Source of the DNA: Natrinema altunense
Lineage (GTDB): Archaea; Halobacteriota; Halobacteria; Halobacteriales; Natrialbaceae
Reading direction: 5' to 3'
Assembly (NCBI RefSeq): GCF_000731985.1
Contig: NZ_JNCS01000010.1
Location: forward strand, 62,001 to 126,000
Length of the DNA: 64,000 nucleotides
A program made the translations under genes and the position numbers. Shown one piece after another: positions 9,088 to 17,603 of this stretch. The notes beneath the pieces are model-generated. The model was not told the DNA's origin. It made no database searches and saw nothing but the letters and a program-made list of their open reading frames with translations. Every line of letters begins with the position of its first letter. The stretch's first letter is position 1.

Positions 9088-11283
9088 ATGTCTGCAATCA
9101 AACAACGTTCCGAACGAGGCCTCCCGATACGGGCCCTCGATGCCGTTGTCTACGTGTTCGGCCTCGCGTTGACCCTCTTTACCATCGTGTACGCCGCGAC
9201 CCTCGTGTTCGGCTGGCCGTCGGTCCTCGAGGGACTTATCGGACAACCCGGCTGGGTGACTCGAGTCGAACAGTACATGATCGTCTTCTTCGGGCTCGGT
9301 GTGGCGCTGTACTACCTCGATTACGTCACAAGCCAGTTCGACGGCACGGCCGGCTACGACGGAACGATCGACGATGTAGGAACTGAGCCGTCGTCACCGA
9401 ACGCAAAGTCGGCCGGCGGACTCGAACGGCTCCACCGCGCATACGAGAAAATCGACCCGTTCATCGCCGTCGCGTTAGCCGTGACGGCGATCGCGGCGTC
9501 GGCCTACGTCTATCTCAATTTCACCCGGCTACAGGGCGACGCGTACGTCCTCGGCTACACCACTACCGATCACGTCGTCGGCGGAATCCTGATCGCGCTC
9601 GCGATCGACGTGACCCGCAGGGCGTTCGGGACGGTCATCGCGGCCGTCGCCGTCCTATCAATACTGTACGCCCACTCGCTGGTCGGCAGCCAGTTGTTCG
9701 GGGTGTTCCGTCACTCGGGAATGAGTTGGGCGCAGATCGCCGAAAACGGTGCAATCGGTATCAGCGGCGTCTACGACGATACCCTCATGCGGATCGGTTC
9801 GACGTGGGTCGCGATCTTCATCATGTTTGCCGGGATCGCGAAGGCCTACGGCCTGATGGATTTCGTCCGGGAGATCGGACAGGAACTCGGAACGAGTCTC
9901 CGGACCGGCGTCGTCCAGATTGCCGTCATCTCGAGTATGATCATGGGGTCGATCACCGGGAGTGCGGCGGCAAACACCGCGACGACCGGGAGCTTCACGA
10001 TCCCGATGATTAAAGACCAAGGCGTCAGCGACGAAATCGCCGCATCGATCGAGGCGGTCGCCTCCGCTGGCGGTCAGATGCTGCCACCGGTCATGGGCGT
10101 CGCGGCGTTCCTGATGGCGGATATCATCGGCGTTCCGTATCTGGATATCGTCAAGGCCGGGATAATTCCGGCGGCGCTGTTCTACTTCAGCGTCTGTCTC
10201 GCGGTTCATTTCACGATCCTCAAGTTCGGCTGGATCTCGAGCGATCTGTCTTCGTTCGACTGGCGACTCCTCTTGGGCGGCGTCCACTTCGCGGTCCCGA
10301 TGACCGTACTCCTGACGACGCTCGTCTACCTGCAGTTCACGCCGTTTGCATCCGGGATGTACACTATTTTCTCGATCGTCCTCGTGATGTACGTCCGTAA
10401 TTTCCTCGTCGACGTATTGCACGTGGGCACCGACACGCAATCGACTGCCGACGGCGAGGGGGTCTCGGGTGACACCATCGTCAAGAACCTACTTGGGACG
10501 ACCAAACAAACGCTGGATGGCCTCAAGCAAGGCGGCGTCGAGATGGCACCGCTCGTCGGCGTGCTCGCAGCAATGGGTGTAATTGTCAAGCTTCTTGATG
10601 GGTCCGGACTGACCGCACGGGTCGCGACAAGCATCATTGGGATGAGCGATGTGAGTCTCCTCGGCTTCGGCGGGGGGCTGTTCGTCGTGTTGTTCCTCGC
10701 GATGATCGCCAGTATCCTGTTCGGGCTAGGAATGCCGACACCTGCAGCGTACATTCTGGTGGCGATCCTGGTCGCCAAACCGGTGACCGAACTCGGAACG
10801 CCGGACATCACGACGCACATGTTCGTGTTCTACTTCGCGATGCTGTCGGCAATCACGCCGCCGGTCGCGATTTCGGTCGCAATCGGGTCGCGAATCGCAA
10901 ACGCGAGCTTCATGCGCTCGTGCGTACAGTCGCTCCGGCTCGGTGCGCCCGGGTTCGTCATCCCGTACGCCTTCGTCGCGAACAACAGCCTCATTGAGTG
11001 GTCAGGGGAGACGGTCATCGCGTTCCCCGTCGTCCTGGCGGGAACCATCGGACTGATCGTCGCGACGGTCGGCTTCGACGGTGCACGGGACCTCTCGTCA
11101 CCGGCCCGGGCACTCTACGTCGTCGCCGCACTCTGTGCCATGTTCGGTTCGATTGTCCACGTTGCAGTGCAACTCGTCGCCGCGGCGAGCATCATCGGCG
11201 TGTTGCTCCACGCTCGGTTCGTCGTGGGCTATGAAATATCGGCCGAGACGGACGCCGGGGTCGAGACATCGACCCTCGACTGA
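9088..11283 (+). CDS. TRAP transporter permease, fused small (DctQ-like) and large (DctM-like) subunits
   Basis: 731 residues and strongly hydrophobic. About four membrane spans in the first 180 residues represent the DctQ-type small subunit; the rest is a DctM-type large subunit with about a dozen spans. DctM signature segments include SSMIMGSITGSAAANTATTG with MIKDQGVSDEIAASIEAVAS and GGQMLPPVMGVAAFLMADII in the first half, and ILFGLGMPTPAAYILVAILV with FAMLSAITPPVAISVAIGSR in the second. TAXI receptors typically pair with such fusions. It imports the solute using an ion gradient, Na+ being likely in a halophile. It directly follows the binding lipoprotein. Confidence 0.93.
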   Translation: MSAIKQRSERGLPIRALDAVVYVFGLALTLFTIVYAATLVFGWPSVLEGLIGQPGWVTRVEQYMIVFFGLGVALYYLDYVTSQFDGTAGYDGTIDDVGTEPSSPNAKSAGGLERLHRAYEKIDPFIAVALAVTAIAASAYVYLNFTRLQGDAYVLGYTTTDHVVGGILIALAIDVTRRAFGTVIAAVAVLSILYAHSLVGSQLFGVFRHSGMSWAQIAENGAIGISGVYDDTLMRIGSTWVAIFIMFAGIAKAYGLMDFVREIGQELGTSLRTGVVQIAVISSMIMGSITGSAAANTATTGSFTIPMIKDQGVSDEIAASIEAVASAGGQMLPPVMGVAAFLMADIIGVPYLDIVKAGIIPAALFYFSVCLAVHFTILKFGWISSDLSSFDWRLLLGGVHFAVPMTVLLTTLVYLQFTPFASGMYTIFSIVLVMYVRNFLVDVLHVGTDTQSTADGEGVSGDTIVKNLLGTTKQTLDGLKQGGVEMAPLVGVLAAMGVIVKLLDGSGLTARVATSIIGMSDVSLLGFGGGLFVVLFLAMIASILFGLGMPTPAAYILVAILVAKPVTELGTPDITTHMFVFYFAMLSAITPPVAISVAIGSRIANASFMRSCVQSLRLGAPGFVIPYAFVANNSLIEWSGETVIAFPVVLAGTIGLIVATVGFDGARDLSSPARALYVVAALCAMFGSIVHVAVQLVAAASIIGVLLHARFVVGYEISAETDAGVETSTLD

Positions 11284-11399
11284 CCGCGGTCTCGGTCCCG
11301 GCCACACGGCTGTTCGATCCCGATTTCGGGAACAACCGAAGTAAATGTAATTACCGAGTAACAACCCTTTTGTGGGCCTCAGACAACCATACACAAGGT

Positions 11400-12953
11400 A
11401 TGACAAATCTCGTGAGGGAAGTCGGCGAGACCGTCGATGCGAACCCGGAATCGCCCGCGATCGCGTATCAAGGGACCGAACGGACCTACGAGGAGTTCTG
11501 GGAGCGAGCGGGGCAGTTCGCACAGGCGCTCGAGGACCGCGGCATCGGCGAGGGCGACCGCGTCGGAATCTATCTCCCGAACCTGCCGCAGTTCGTCACC
11601 GCCTTCTACGGCACGCTTCGTGCCGGCGGGATCATCGTCCCGATGAATCCCCAGTACAAGGCCCGCGAGATCAGCCACATGCTGGGCGACAGCGGGGCGA
11701 AAGCCGTCGTCTCGCTGGCAGACCTCGTTCCCAACGTTCTCGAGGTTCAGGACGAGACGGATGTCGAACAGGTCGTTAGCGTCGGGGCAGACGTCGAAGG
11801 AGCCACCGTGTTCGACGACTTCCTCGCGGACGACACCAAAGACGTCGTCGATCGCGCGGATGACGACATCGCGGTCCAGCCGTACACCTCGGGGACGACC
11901 GGCACGCCGAAGGGCGTCCTGTTGACCCACCACAATCTGGCCTTTACGACGCGGGCGAACGCGATCGTCCCGCCGGGCGGGTTCCAGGCCACCGACCGAC
12001 TCATCGGGACGCTCCCGCTGTTCCACATCTACGGCATGTCCGTCGTCATGAACGGCGCGATGTACAGCGGCGGCACCTACTACCCCGTTCCCGAGTGGGA
12101 CGCGCCGACGGTCATGGACCAACTCGAGGACGACGGGATCACGATCATGTTCGCCGTTCCCGCGATGTTCAACGACATGATCAACCAGCCCGACGCCGCC
12201 GAGTACGAGTTCGAGGCGCTGCGCTTTGCCAACTCCGGGGGTGCGAGCCTCCCGCTCGAGGTCCTCGACCGGTTCGAGGAGCTGTGGGACGTCCAACTCA
12301 ACGAGGGCTACGGGCTGACCGAGACGAGCCCGGTCACCCACGCCAATACGAACGACGCGCGTCGGAAGGGCAGCATCGGGCAACCGCTCGAGGGCGTCGA
12401 GGCGAAGATCGTAGACGAGCACTTCGACGAAGTACCCCGCGTCACGGAGGGGCCGATCGACGAGGAGGCGGCCGACCTCCACGAGATTACGGGCGAGCTC
12501 GTCATCCACGGCCCCAACGTGATGAAGGAGTACTACGGCCTCCCGGAGGCCAACGAGAAGGCGTTCACCGAGGCGGACGGCAAGCGGTGGTTCCACACCG
12601 GTGACATCGGCTACTGGGACGAGGATAACTTCTTCTACGTCGTCGATCGCGAGAAGCACATGATCGTCACCGGCGGCTACAACGTCTATCCGCGCGAAGT
12701 CGAGGAGTTGCTGTTCGAACACGAGGACGTTTCCGACGCCGCAGTGGTCGGGATTCCGGACGACCGCCGCGGGGAGACCGTCAAAGCATTCGTCGTCCCC
12801 ACACCCGACGCCGACGCGACCCCCGAGGATATCAAACAGTACTGCCTGACGAACCTCGCGGAGTACAAACACCCCCGCGAAGTCGAATTCGTCCGGGAGC
12901 TTCCCCGAACGACCACCGGCAAGGTCCAGAAGTTCGAACTCCGCGACGAGTAG
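11400..12953 (+). CDS. Long-chain-type acyl-CoA synthetase (AMP-forming)
   Basis: 517 residues from the ATG at 11400. It activates a carboxylic acid to its acyl-CoA through an acyl-adenylate. ANL-family motifs are complete and in order: YTSGTTGTPKGVLLTHHNL (A3, residue about 162), EGYGLTETSPVTH (A5), RWFHTGDIGYWDEDNFFYVV (A7), GGYNVYPREVEELLFEH (A8) and a C-terminal PRTTTGKVQKFELR with the catalytic lysine (A10). An in-frame upstream ATG at 11370 lies within the likely promoter (acccttttgtg). It lies between the TRAP transporter and an acyl-CoA dehydrogenase, which suggests activation of the imported acid or of a fatty acid. Confidence 0.93.
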   Translation: MTNLVREVGETVDANPESPAIAYQGTERTYEEFWERAGQFAQALEDRGIGEGDRVGIYLPNLPQFVTAFYGTLRAGGIIVPMNPQYKAREISHMLGDSGAKAVVSLADLVPNVLEVQDETDVEQVVSVGADVEGATVFDDFLADDTKDVVDRADDDIAVQPYTSGTTGTPKGVLLTHHNLAFTTRANAIVPPGGFQATDRLIGTLPLFHIYGMSVVMNGAMYSGGTYYPVPEWDAPTVMDQLEDDGITIMFAVPAMFNDMINQPDAAEYEFEALRFANSGGASLPLEVLDRFEELWDVQLNEGYGLTETSPVTHANTNDARRKGSIGQPLEGVEAKIVDEHFDEVPRVTEGPIDEEAADLHEITGELVIHGPNVMKEYYGLPEANEKAFTEADGKRWFHTGDIGYWDEDNFFYVVDREKHMIVTGGYNVYPREVEELLFEHEDVSDAAVVGIPDDRRGETVKAFVVPTPDADATPEDIKQYCLTNLAEYKHPREVEFVRELPRTTTGKVQKFELRDE

Positions 12954-13088
12954 GCGTCGCGGATCGCCCGGAACCGCACTCGAACGCCGCCCCGTTTCCG
13001 CTTCGCAGTCGACGTCGCGACAGGGTTAACAGAAACAAACGTCGGGTGTATCCGAAGCTACTTTGTAAGACGACACCAAGCAAACGAT

Positions 13089-14228
13089 ATGGCATTCCAG
13101 CTGTCCGCTGAGCACGAGGCGATCCGTGACGCCGTCCGCGAATTCGGCGAAAACGAGCTGAAACCGGTCGCCGAAGAACACGACCGCGAGCACAAGTATC
13201 CCGAAGAACTGCGCAGGAAAGCCGCCGAATACGACTTCGTCGCGCCGAACATCCCGATCGAATACGACGGTGCCGGCATGGACAAGATCTCCTCGACGAT
13301 CGTCACCGAAGAGCTCTGGCGTGCCGACCCCGGTATCGGTTCGGCCGTCGGCTCCGCCGGCTTCGGAACGGACATGATCATCGAGTTCGGCGACGACTGG
13401 ATGAAAGAGGAGTGGCTGCCGAAGATCGCCAACGGGGAGACCGCCTCCTGTTCGATGATCTCCGAGCCCGCCCACGGCTCGAACGTCGCCGGCATCGAGA
13501 CGGTCGCCGAGAAGGACGGCGACGAGTACGTCCTCAACGGCAACAAGATGTGGATCACCAACGGGACCGTCGCCGACGTCGGCGTCCTGATGGCCAAGAC
13601 CAGCCCCGACGAGGGCCACAAAGGCATCACCGCCTTCCTCGTCGAGATGGACCGCGACGGCATCGAGACCGACAAGATCACTAACAAGCTGGGCATCCGC
13701 GCCTCCGACCTCGCGGAGGTCGTCGTCGACGACGTTCGCGTCCCCGAGGAGAACGTCATCGGCGAGGTCGACGAGGGCTTTTACCAGCTGATGGAGTTCT
13801 TCGCCTCCGGCCGGACCAGCGTCGCCGCCCAGGCCGTCGGTGCCGCCCAGGGTGCACTCGACGCCGCCATCGAGTACGCCAACCAGCGCGAGCAGTTCGA
13901 CCAGAAGATCTCGGACTTCCAGGCCATCCAGCACAAGATCGCCGAGATGGCCACCAAGGTCGAAGCCGCTCGCTCGCTGACCTACCGCGCCGCGACTCAG
14001 GTCGAGCAGGAGAACCAGGACGTCGCCGCGCAGTACTCGAGCATGGCGAAGTACTTCGCGAGCGAGATCTCGGTCGAAGTCGCCGACGAGGGGATTCAGG
14101 TCCACGGCGGCTCGGGCTACGTCACGGACTACCCCGCCGAGCGCTACTACCGCGACGCCCGCATCACGAAGATCTACGAGGGCACCAGCGAGATCCAGAA
14201 GAACATCATCGCCGACCAGATCCTGTAA
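13089..14228 (+). CDS. Acyl-CoA dehydrogenase
   Basis: 379 residues, the usual length for the short/medium-chain family. It catalyses the FAD-dependent alpha,beta-dehydrogenation of acyl-CoA, passing electrons to ETF. Visible motifs are ASCSMISEPAHGSNVAGIET with the FAD-binding region, NGNKMWITNGTVADV, a Q-rich DQKISDFQAIQHKIAEMATK helix, and the C-terminal IYEGTSEIQKNIIADQIL with catalytic Glu364. A TATA-like ctactttgtaag lies about 26 bases upstream of the ATG. It is co-directional with the ligase at 11400 but has its own promoter. The chain-length preference cannot be read. Confidence 0.93.
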   Translation: MAFQLSAEHEAIRDAVREFGENELKPVAEEHDREHKYPEELRRKAAEYDFVAPNIPIEYDGAGMDKISSTIVTEELWRADPGIGSAVGSAGFGTDMIIEFGDDWMKEEWLPKIANGETASCSMISEPAHGSNVAGIETVAEKDGDEYVLNGNKMWITNGTVADVGVLMAKTSPDEGHKGITAFLVEMDRDGIETDKITNKLGIRASDLAEVVVDDVRVPEENVIGEVDEGFYQLMEFFASGRTSVAAQAVGAAQGALDAAIEYANQREQFDQKISDFQAIQHKIAEMATKVEAARSLTYRAATQVEQENQDVAAQYSSMAKYFASEISVEVADEGIQVHGGSGYVTDYPAERYYRDARITKIYEGTSEIQKNIIADQIL

Positions 14229-14438
14229 TCGGGCGCCACTCGCGGACGGCTCCGGGACGCGAACCTTCGATATTTTTGCAGTCCGTAACTGGATCGCTGT
14301 CACGCTTTCGTAGAGCCAGGACGGCCTCCATCGATAATCGGCCTCGTACTCTCGAATTCGGATTTCACAGCGAACACTGGCAAACGCGAGAAGAGACCGG
14401 CTCGAGTCCGTTCGGTCGACCAGCGACGCGGGCCGCCC

Positions 14439-15581
14439 TTACTGCTCCGGCACGCGGAACTCGATCGCCGCACCCTGCCCGTAGCCGACGCACATCGTCG
14501 AGAGGCCGAGGCCGCCGCCCCGACGCTGCAGTTCGTGGATCAGCGTGACGGGCAGGCGAGCGCCCGACGCGCCGAGCGGGTGGCCGATGGCGATCGCGCC
14601 GCCGTTGACGTTGAACCGTCCGTCGTCGAAGCCGAGTTCGTCCCGGCAGTAGATCGTCTGGCTCGCGAAGGCCTCGTTGAGTTCCACGAGGTCGTAGTCG
14701 TCGGCCGAGCGGCCGTTGCGATCCCAGATCCCCCGCACCGCGGGAACCGGTCCGATCCCCATGACCGTGGGATCGACACCCGCGACGTTGTGGTCCTCGA
14801 TTGCAGCCATGATCTCGAGTCCCTCCTGCTCGGCGAACTCGCGGCTCGTGATGAGGACGCCGGCAGCACCGTCGGAGACCTGCGAGGCGTTGGCGGCGGT
14901 GACGGTGCCCGCCTCGCGGAAGGCCGGCGGGAGGCCGGCGATCTTTTCCTTCGTGGTTCCCGGGCGGAGGCCCTCGTCCTCCTCGACAGTGCCGTCCTCG
15001 GTTTCGATCGGGACGATCTCCTCGTCGAACGTGCCGTCCTCGGTGGCCTCGCAGGCCCGCTGTTGGCTGCGCGCGCCGTACTCGTCCTGCTGGTCCCGGC
15101 TGATATCGTACTTCTCGGCGACTTTCTCGGCGGTCTGCCCCATCGCGAGCCCGGCCGCGTCGTACTGCTCGGCGATGCCGTCGTAGGCGTCGATCCCCTT
15201 GCGGCGCTCGTTGCGGGACATGTTCTCGACGCCGCCGGCGACGATGACGTCGCGCTGGCCCGCCCGGATCGCGTCGCTGGCGCTCATGATCGCCTCCGCC
15301 GAGGAGGCACAGAGCCGATCGATCGTGGTGCCGGGGACGCCCTCGCCCAGGTCCGACAGGAGGGCGATCACCCGTGCGATGTTGTTGCTCTGCTCGTTGA
15401 CCTGCTTGGCACACCCCCACCGGATGTCGTCGACGTCCTCGCCCGAGAGGCCGGTCCGCTCGAGCATCTCGTCGACGAGCGGGACCGACAGCTCCTCGCT
15501 GCCGGTCTCGGCGAAGACGCCACCGTGTTTCCCTTGCGGCGTTCTGACTGCCTGGACGACGACTGGCTGGCGATCGCTCAT
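14439..15581 (-). CDS. Thiolase (acetyl-CoA C-acyltransferase family)
   Basis: 380 residues from the ATG at 15581. It carries out the thiolytic or condensing step at acetoacetyl- or 3-ketoacyl-CoA. The nucleophilic cysteine is Cys91 in IDRLCASSAEAIMSASDAIR. The motif reads CASS where most thiolases have C(G/A)SG, a mild variation. The second half has ELNEAFASQTIYCRDELGF, NVNGGAIAIGHPLGASGAR (catalytic His) and the second Cys in TMCVGYGQGAAIEF. It is convergent with the acyl-CoA dehydrogenase gene. A longer start at 15635 adds unconserved residues. Confidence 0.92.
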   Translation of the reverse strand: MSDRQPVVVQAVRTPQGKHGGVFAETGSEELSVPLVDEMLERTGLSGEDVDDIRWGCAKQVNEQSNNIARVIALLSDLGEGVPGTTIDRLCASSAEAIMSASDAIRAGQRDVIVAGGVENMSRNERRKGIDAYDGIAEQYDAAGLAMGQTAEKVAEKYDISRDQQDEYGARSQQRACEATEDGTFDEEIVPIETEDGTVEEDEGLRPGTTKEKIAGLPPAFREAGTVTAANASQVSDGAAGVLITSREFAEQEGLEIMAAIEDHNVAGVDPTVMGIGPVPAVRGIWDRNGRSADDYDLVELNEAFASQTIYCRDELGFDDGRFNVNGGAIAIGHPLGASGARLPVTLIHELQRRGGGLGLSTMCVGYGQGAAIEFRVPEQ

Positions 15582-15750
15582 TGGTAGTGAGTGCCTCGCT
15601 CCGACACTAAAGTAGCTCCGTTCGAGCGGTTTCACCCGTCGATCGGGACACCGTGTGTTCGCCGCTGACGATCGTCCGAACGGAACGGGCTGCAGTAGCG
15701 AGCGGCGCTCTCGGTTCCGCGCGGCGCGGCAGTCTCATCTTCGGCCCTGT

Positions 15751-16101
15751 CTATCGCGTCGCGAGCAGATAGCCGCCGACCAGTACGGTTGTCATGCCGA
15801 CCGTCCCGTTTGTCCCGACGAGATCGATCGGAACGTCACCATGACCGATCACGAACACCTGTCCGAGACCGAGACTCACGGAGGCGAGCAGAAGCGCGCC
15901 GTACAGACCCATGATCGCAGACCCGAGTTCGTCGAGTTGATCCGTCATCACTGCATGGGCCAGCAGTAACGAGCCACAGCCGATCGGGATCGCGATCAGC
16001 ACGTCGGTCGGCTCCGCCACGAACACGAATCCGGCGAGGAAGATGAACACAGCGTAGACGCTGACCGTGGCGAGCGTTCGGAGGCGGTCCGGGACAGTCA
16101 T
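15751..16101 (-). CDS. Small membrane protein, unknown function
   Basis: 116 residues with about four membrane spans: LATVSVYAVFIFLAGFVFVA, VLIAIPIGCGSLLLAHAVMT, SAIMGLYGALLLASVSLGLG and GTVGMTTVLVGGYLLATR. No family is recognised. The opening MTVPDRLRTL provides positive charges on the cytoplasmic side. It lies between two fatty-acid-oxidation genes but is transcribed on its own, and its context does not suggest a role. Confidence 0.7.
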   Translation of the reverse strand: MTVPDRLRTLATVSVYAVFIFLAGFVFVAEPTDVLIAIPIGCGSLLLAHAVMTDQLDELGSAIMGLYGALLLASVSLGLGQVFVIGHGDVPIDLVGTNGTVGMTTVLVGGYLLATR

Positions 16102-16351
16102 CCGTGTCTAAATACTGCTTGAACACACATATTTCGTTTGATGGTTGGTTCTCCGTAGCTGGGTTGCGAAGGGGTGTGCAGTCATACCGCCCTGCGTCTG
16201 CTGCTCGTCCCTCGAGGCCCGCATCCGACTCGAGTACGACCGACAGCACGCGCCGTGAGTTCGCGGATGGAAGGGGCGAGACGGGGTGCAGTCGCGGGGC
16301 GCATTTGTTCGAACGGGAACGCTTTTGGGCGCTTCCGCTGTGGCCCCACAC

Positions 16352-17239
16352 ATGCAAATCGCAGTTCTTGGAGCCGGAAGCATGGGACACGGAATCGCAC
16401 AGGTCTCCGCGACGGCGGGTCACGACGTGGTCCTTCGGGACATCGAGGCGGACCTCGTCGAGGACGGACTCGAGGGAATCCGCGAGAACCTCCAGGGCGG
16501 TGTCGACCGGGACAAACTCACCGCCGACGAGATGGACGCGGCCCTCGAGCGCATCGAGGGGACGACCGACCTCGCGGGCGCGGTCGCGGACGCCGACCTC
16601 GTCGTCGAAGCGGTACCGGAGGACATGGCCCTCAAACAGGAGGTCTTCGCGGACGTCGAGGACGCGACCGGCGAGGACACGATCATCGCGTCGAACACAT
16701 CCTCGCTGTCGGTGACCGAGATGGCAAGCGCCCTCGAGCATCCCGAGCGGGCGGTAGGGCTGCACTTCTTCAACCCGCCGCATATTATGGACCTCGTCGA
16801 GATCGTCATCGCCGAGCAGACCGACGAGCAGACCGAGGCGTTCGCCGTCGACTACGTCCGGGGCATCGACAAGGAGGACGTGGTCGTTCGGGACACCGCC
16901 GGCTTCGCCACGTCGCGGCTGGGACTGGCGCTGGGGCTCGAGGCGATCCGGATGGTCGAACAGGGCGTCGCCAGCCCGGCCGACATCGACGAGGGGATGT
17001 CGATCGGCTACGGGCACCCGATGGGACCCCTCGAGTTGACCGATCACGTCGGGCTGGACGTCCGCCTGCACATCGCGGAACACCTCCGCGAAGAACTCGG
17101 CGAGCGGTTCAAGCCGCCCCAATCACTGCGCCGGAAAGTCCGTGCGGGCAAGCTCGGCAAGAAGACCGGCGAGGGCTACTACGTCTGGGAAGACGGCGAG
17201 CGCGTCGGCATGAGCGGCGAGTGGGGCGACGACGCGTAA
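16352..17239 (+). CDS. 3-hydroxyacyl-CoA dehydrogenase
   Basis: 295 residues, full length for the single-function (HBD-type) family. It oxidises (S)-3-hydroxyacyl-CoA to the 3-keto form with NAD+. The Rossmann motif MQIAVLGAGSMGHGIAQVS is at the extreme N-terminus, which fixes the ATG at 16352. The catalytic region has IASNTSSLSVTEMA and VGLHFFNPPHIMDLVEIVIA (His in HFFNP), and the C-terminal domain has RDTAGFATSRLGLALGLEAI and GYGHPMGPLELTDHVGLDV. A T-rich element (cgcttttggg) lies about 27 bases upstream. An apparent damaged paralogue lies at 56088-56827. Confidence 0.93.
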   Translation: MQIAVLGAGSMGHGIAQVSATAGHDVVLRDIEADLVEDGLEGIRENLQGGVDRDKLTADEMDAALERIEGTTDLAGAVADADLVVEAVPEDMALKQEVFADVEDATGEDTIIASNTSSLSVTEMASALEHPERAVGLHFFNPPHIMDLVEIVIAEQTDEQTEAFAVDYVRGIDKEDVVVRDTAGFATSRLGLALGLEAIRMVEQGVASPADIDEGMSIGYGHPMGPLELTDHVGLDVRLHIAEHLREELGERFKPPQSLRRKVRAGKLGKKTGEGYYVWEDGERVGMSGEWGDDA

Positions 17240-17603
17240 CGCTGCCGCCGTCGGTCGCCGCGTTGCGGGACGGCTCCGAGACGGAAATCACCCCAACTAG
17301 TTAGGCAAATCGTTTGTTTCGACGCCGCGGCTACCAGAAGTACCGCCCGCCGGTCGGGCGGCGGCCCCGGGGGCGCACGTGGAAAAACGACGGGGCCACT
17401 TTCGGATTCGGTCATCGTGGCGGGCACCGAACCGCCCGCGTATCGGCCGGGTGGTCCGAGATCCACCATCCGGCATTACCGTTTCCCGCCGACCGATGCG
17501 TCGAGCCCGACGCCCGGATAGACGACGCCGATATGGCGGCGGAGAGCCGCGACGGACCGTCGGAACGCGGGTACTTTTAGCCGCGCCTGCGTAAGGGTGA
17601 CGT
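17240..17603. other. Intergenic region with promoter of the following gene
   Basis: 364 bases with no supported gene. A TATA-like gtacttttag at 17571-17580 is centred about 28 bases before the ATG at 17604 and probably drives a leaderless transcript. The rest is GC-rich, with no repeat or structure noticed. Confidence 0.5.

Noticed and set aside
11379-12872. Very long open frame on the strand opposite to the acyl-CoA ligase
   Set aside because: It mirrors the codon periodicity of the ligase, which has complete ANL motifs. The opposite protein is Val/Arg/Asp-rich with no motif.
13026-14303. Long open frame opposite to the acyl-CoA dehydrogenase
   Set aside because: It is an antisense frame of a confirmed dehydrogenase gene with low-complexity Asp/Val/Gly content.
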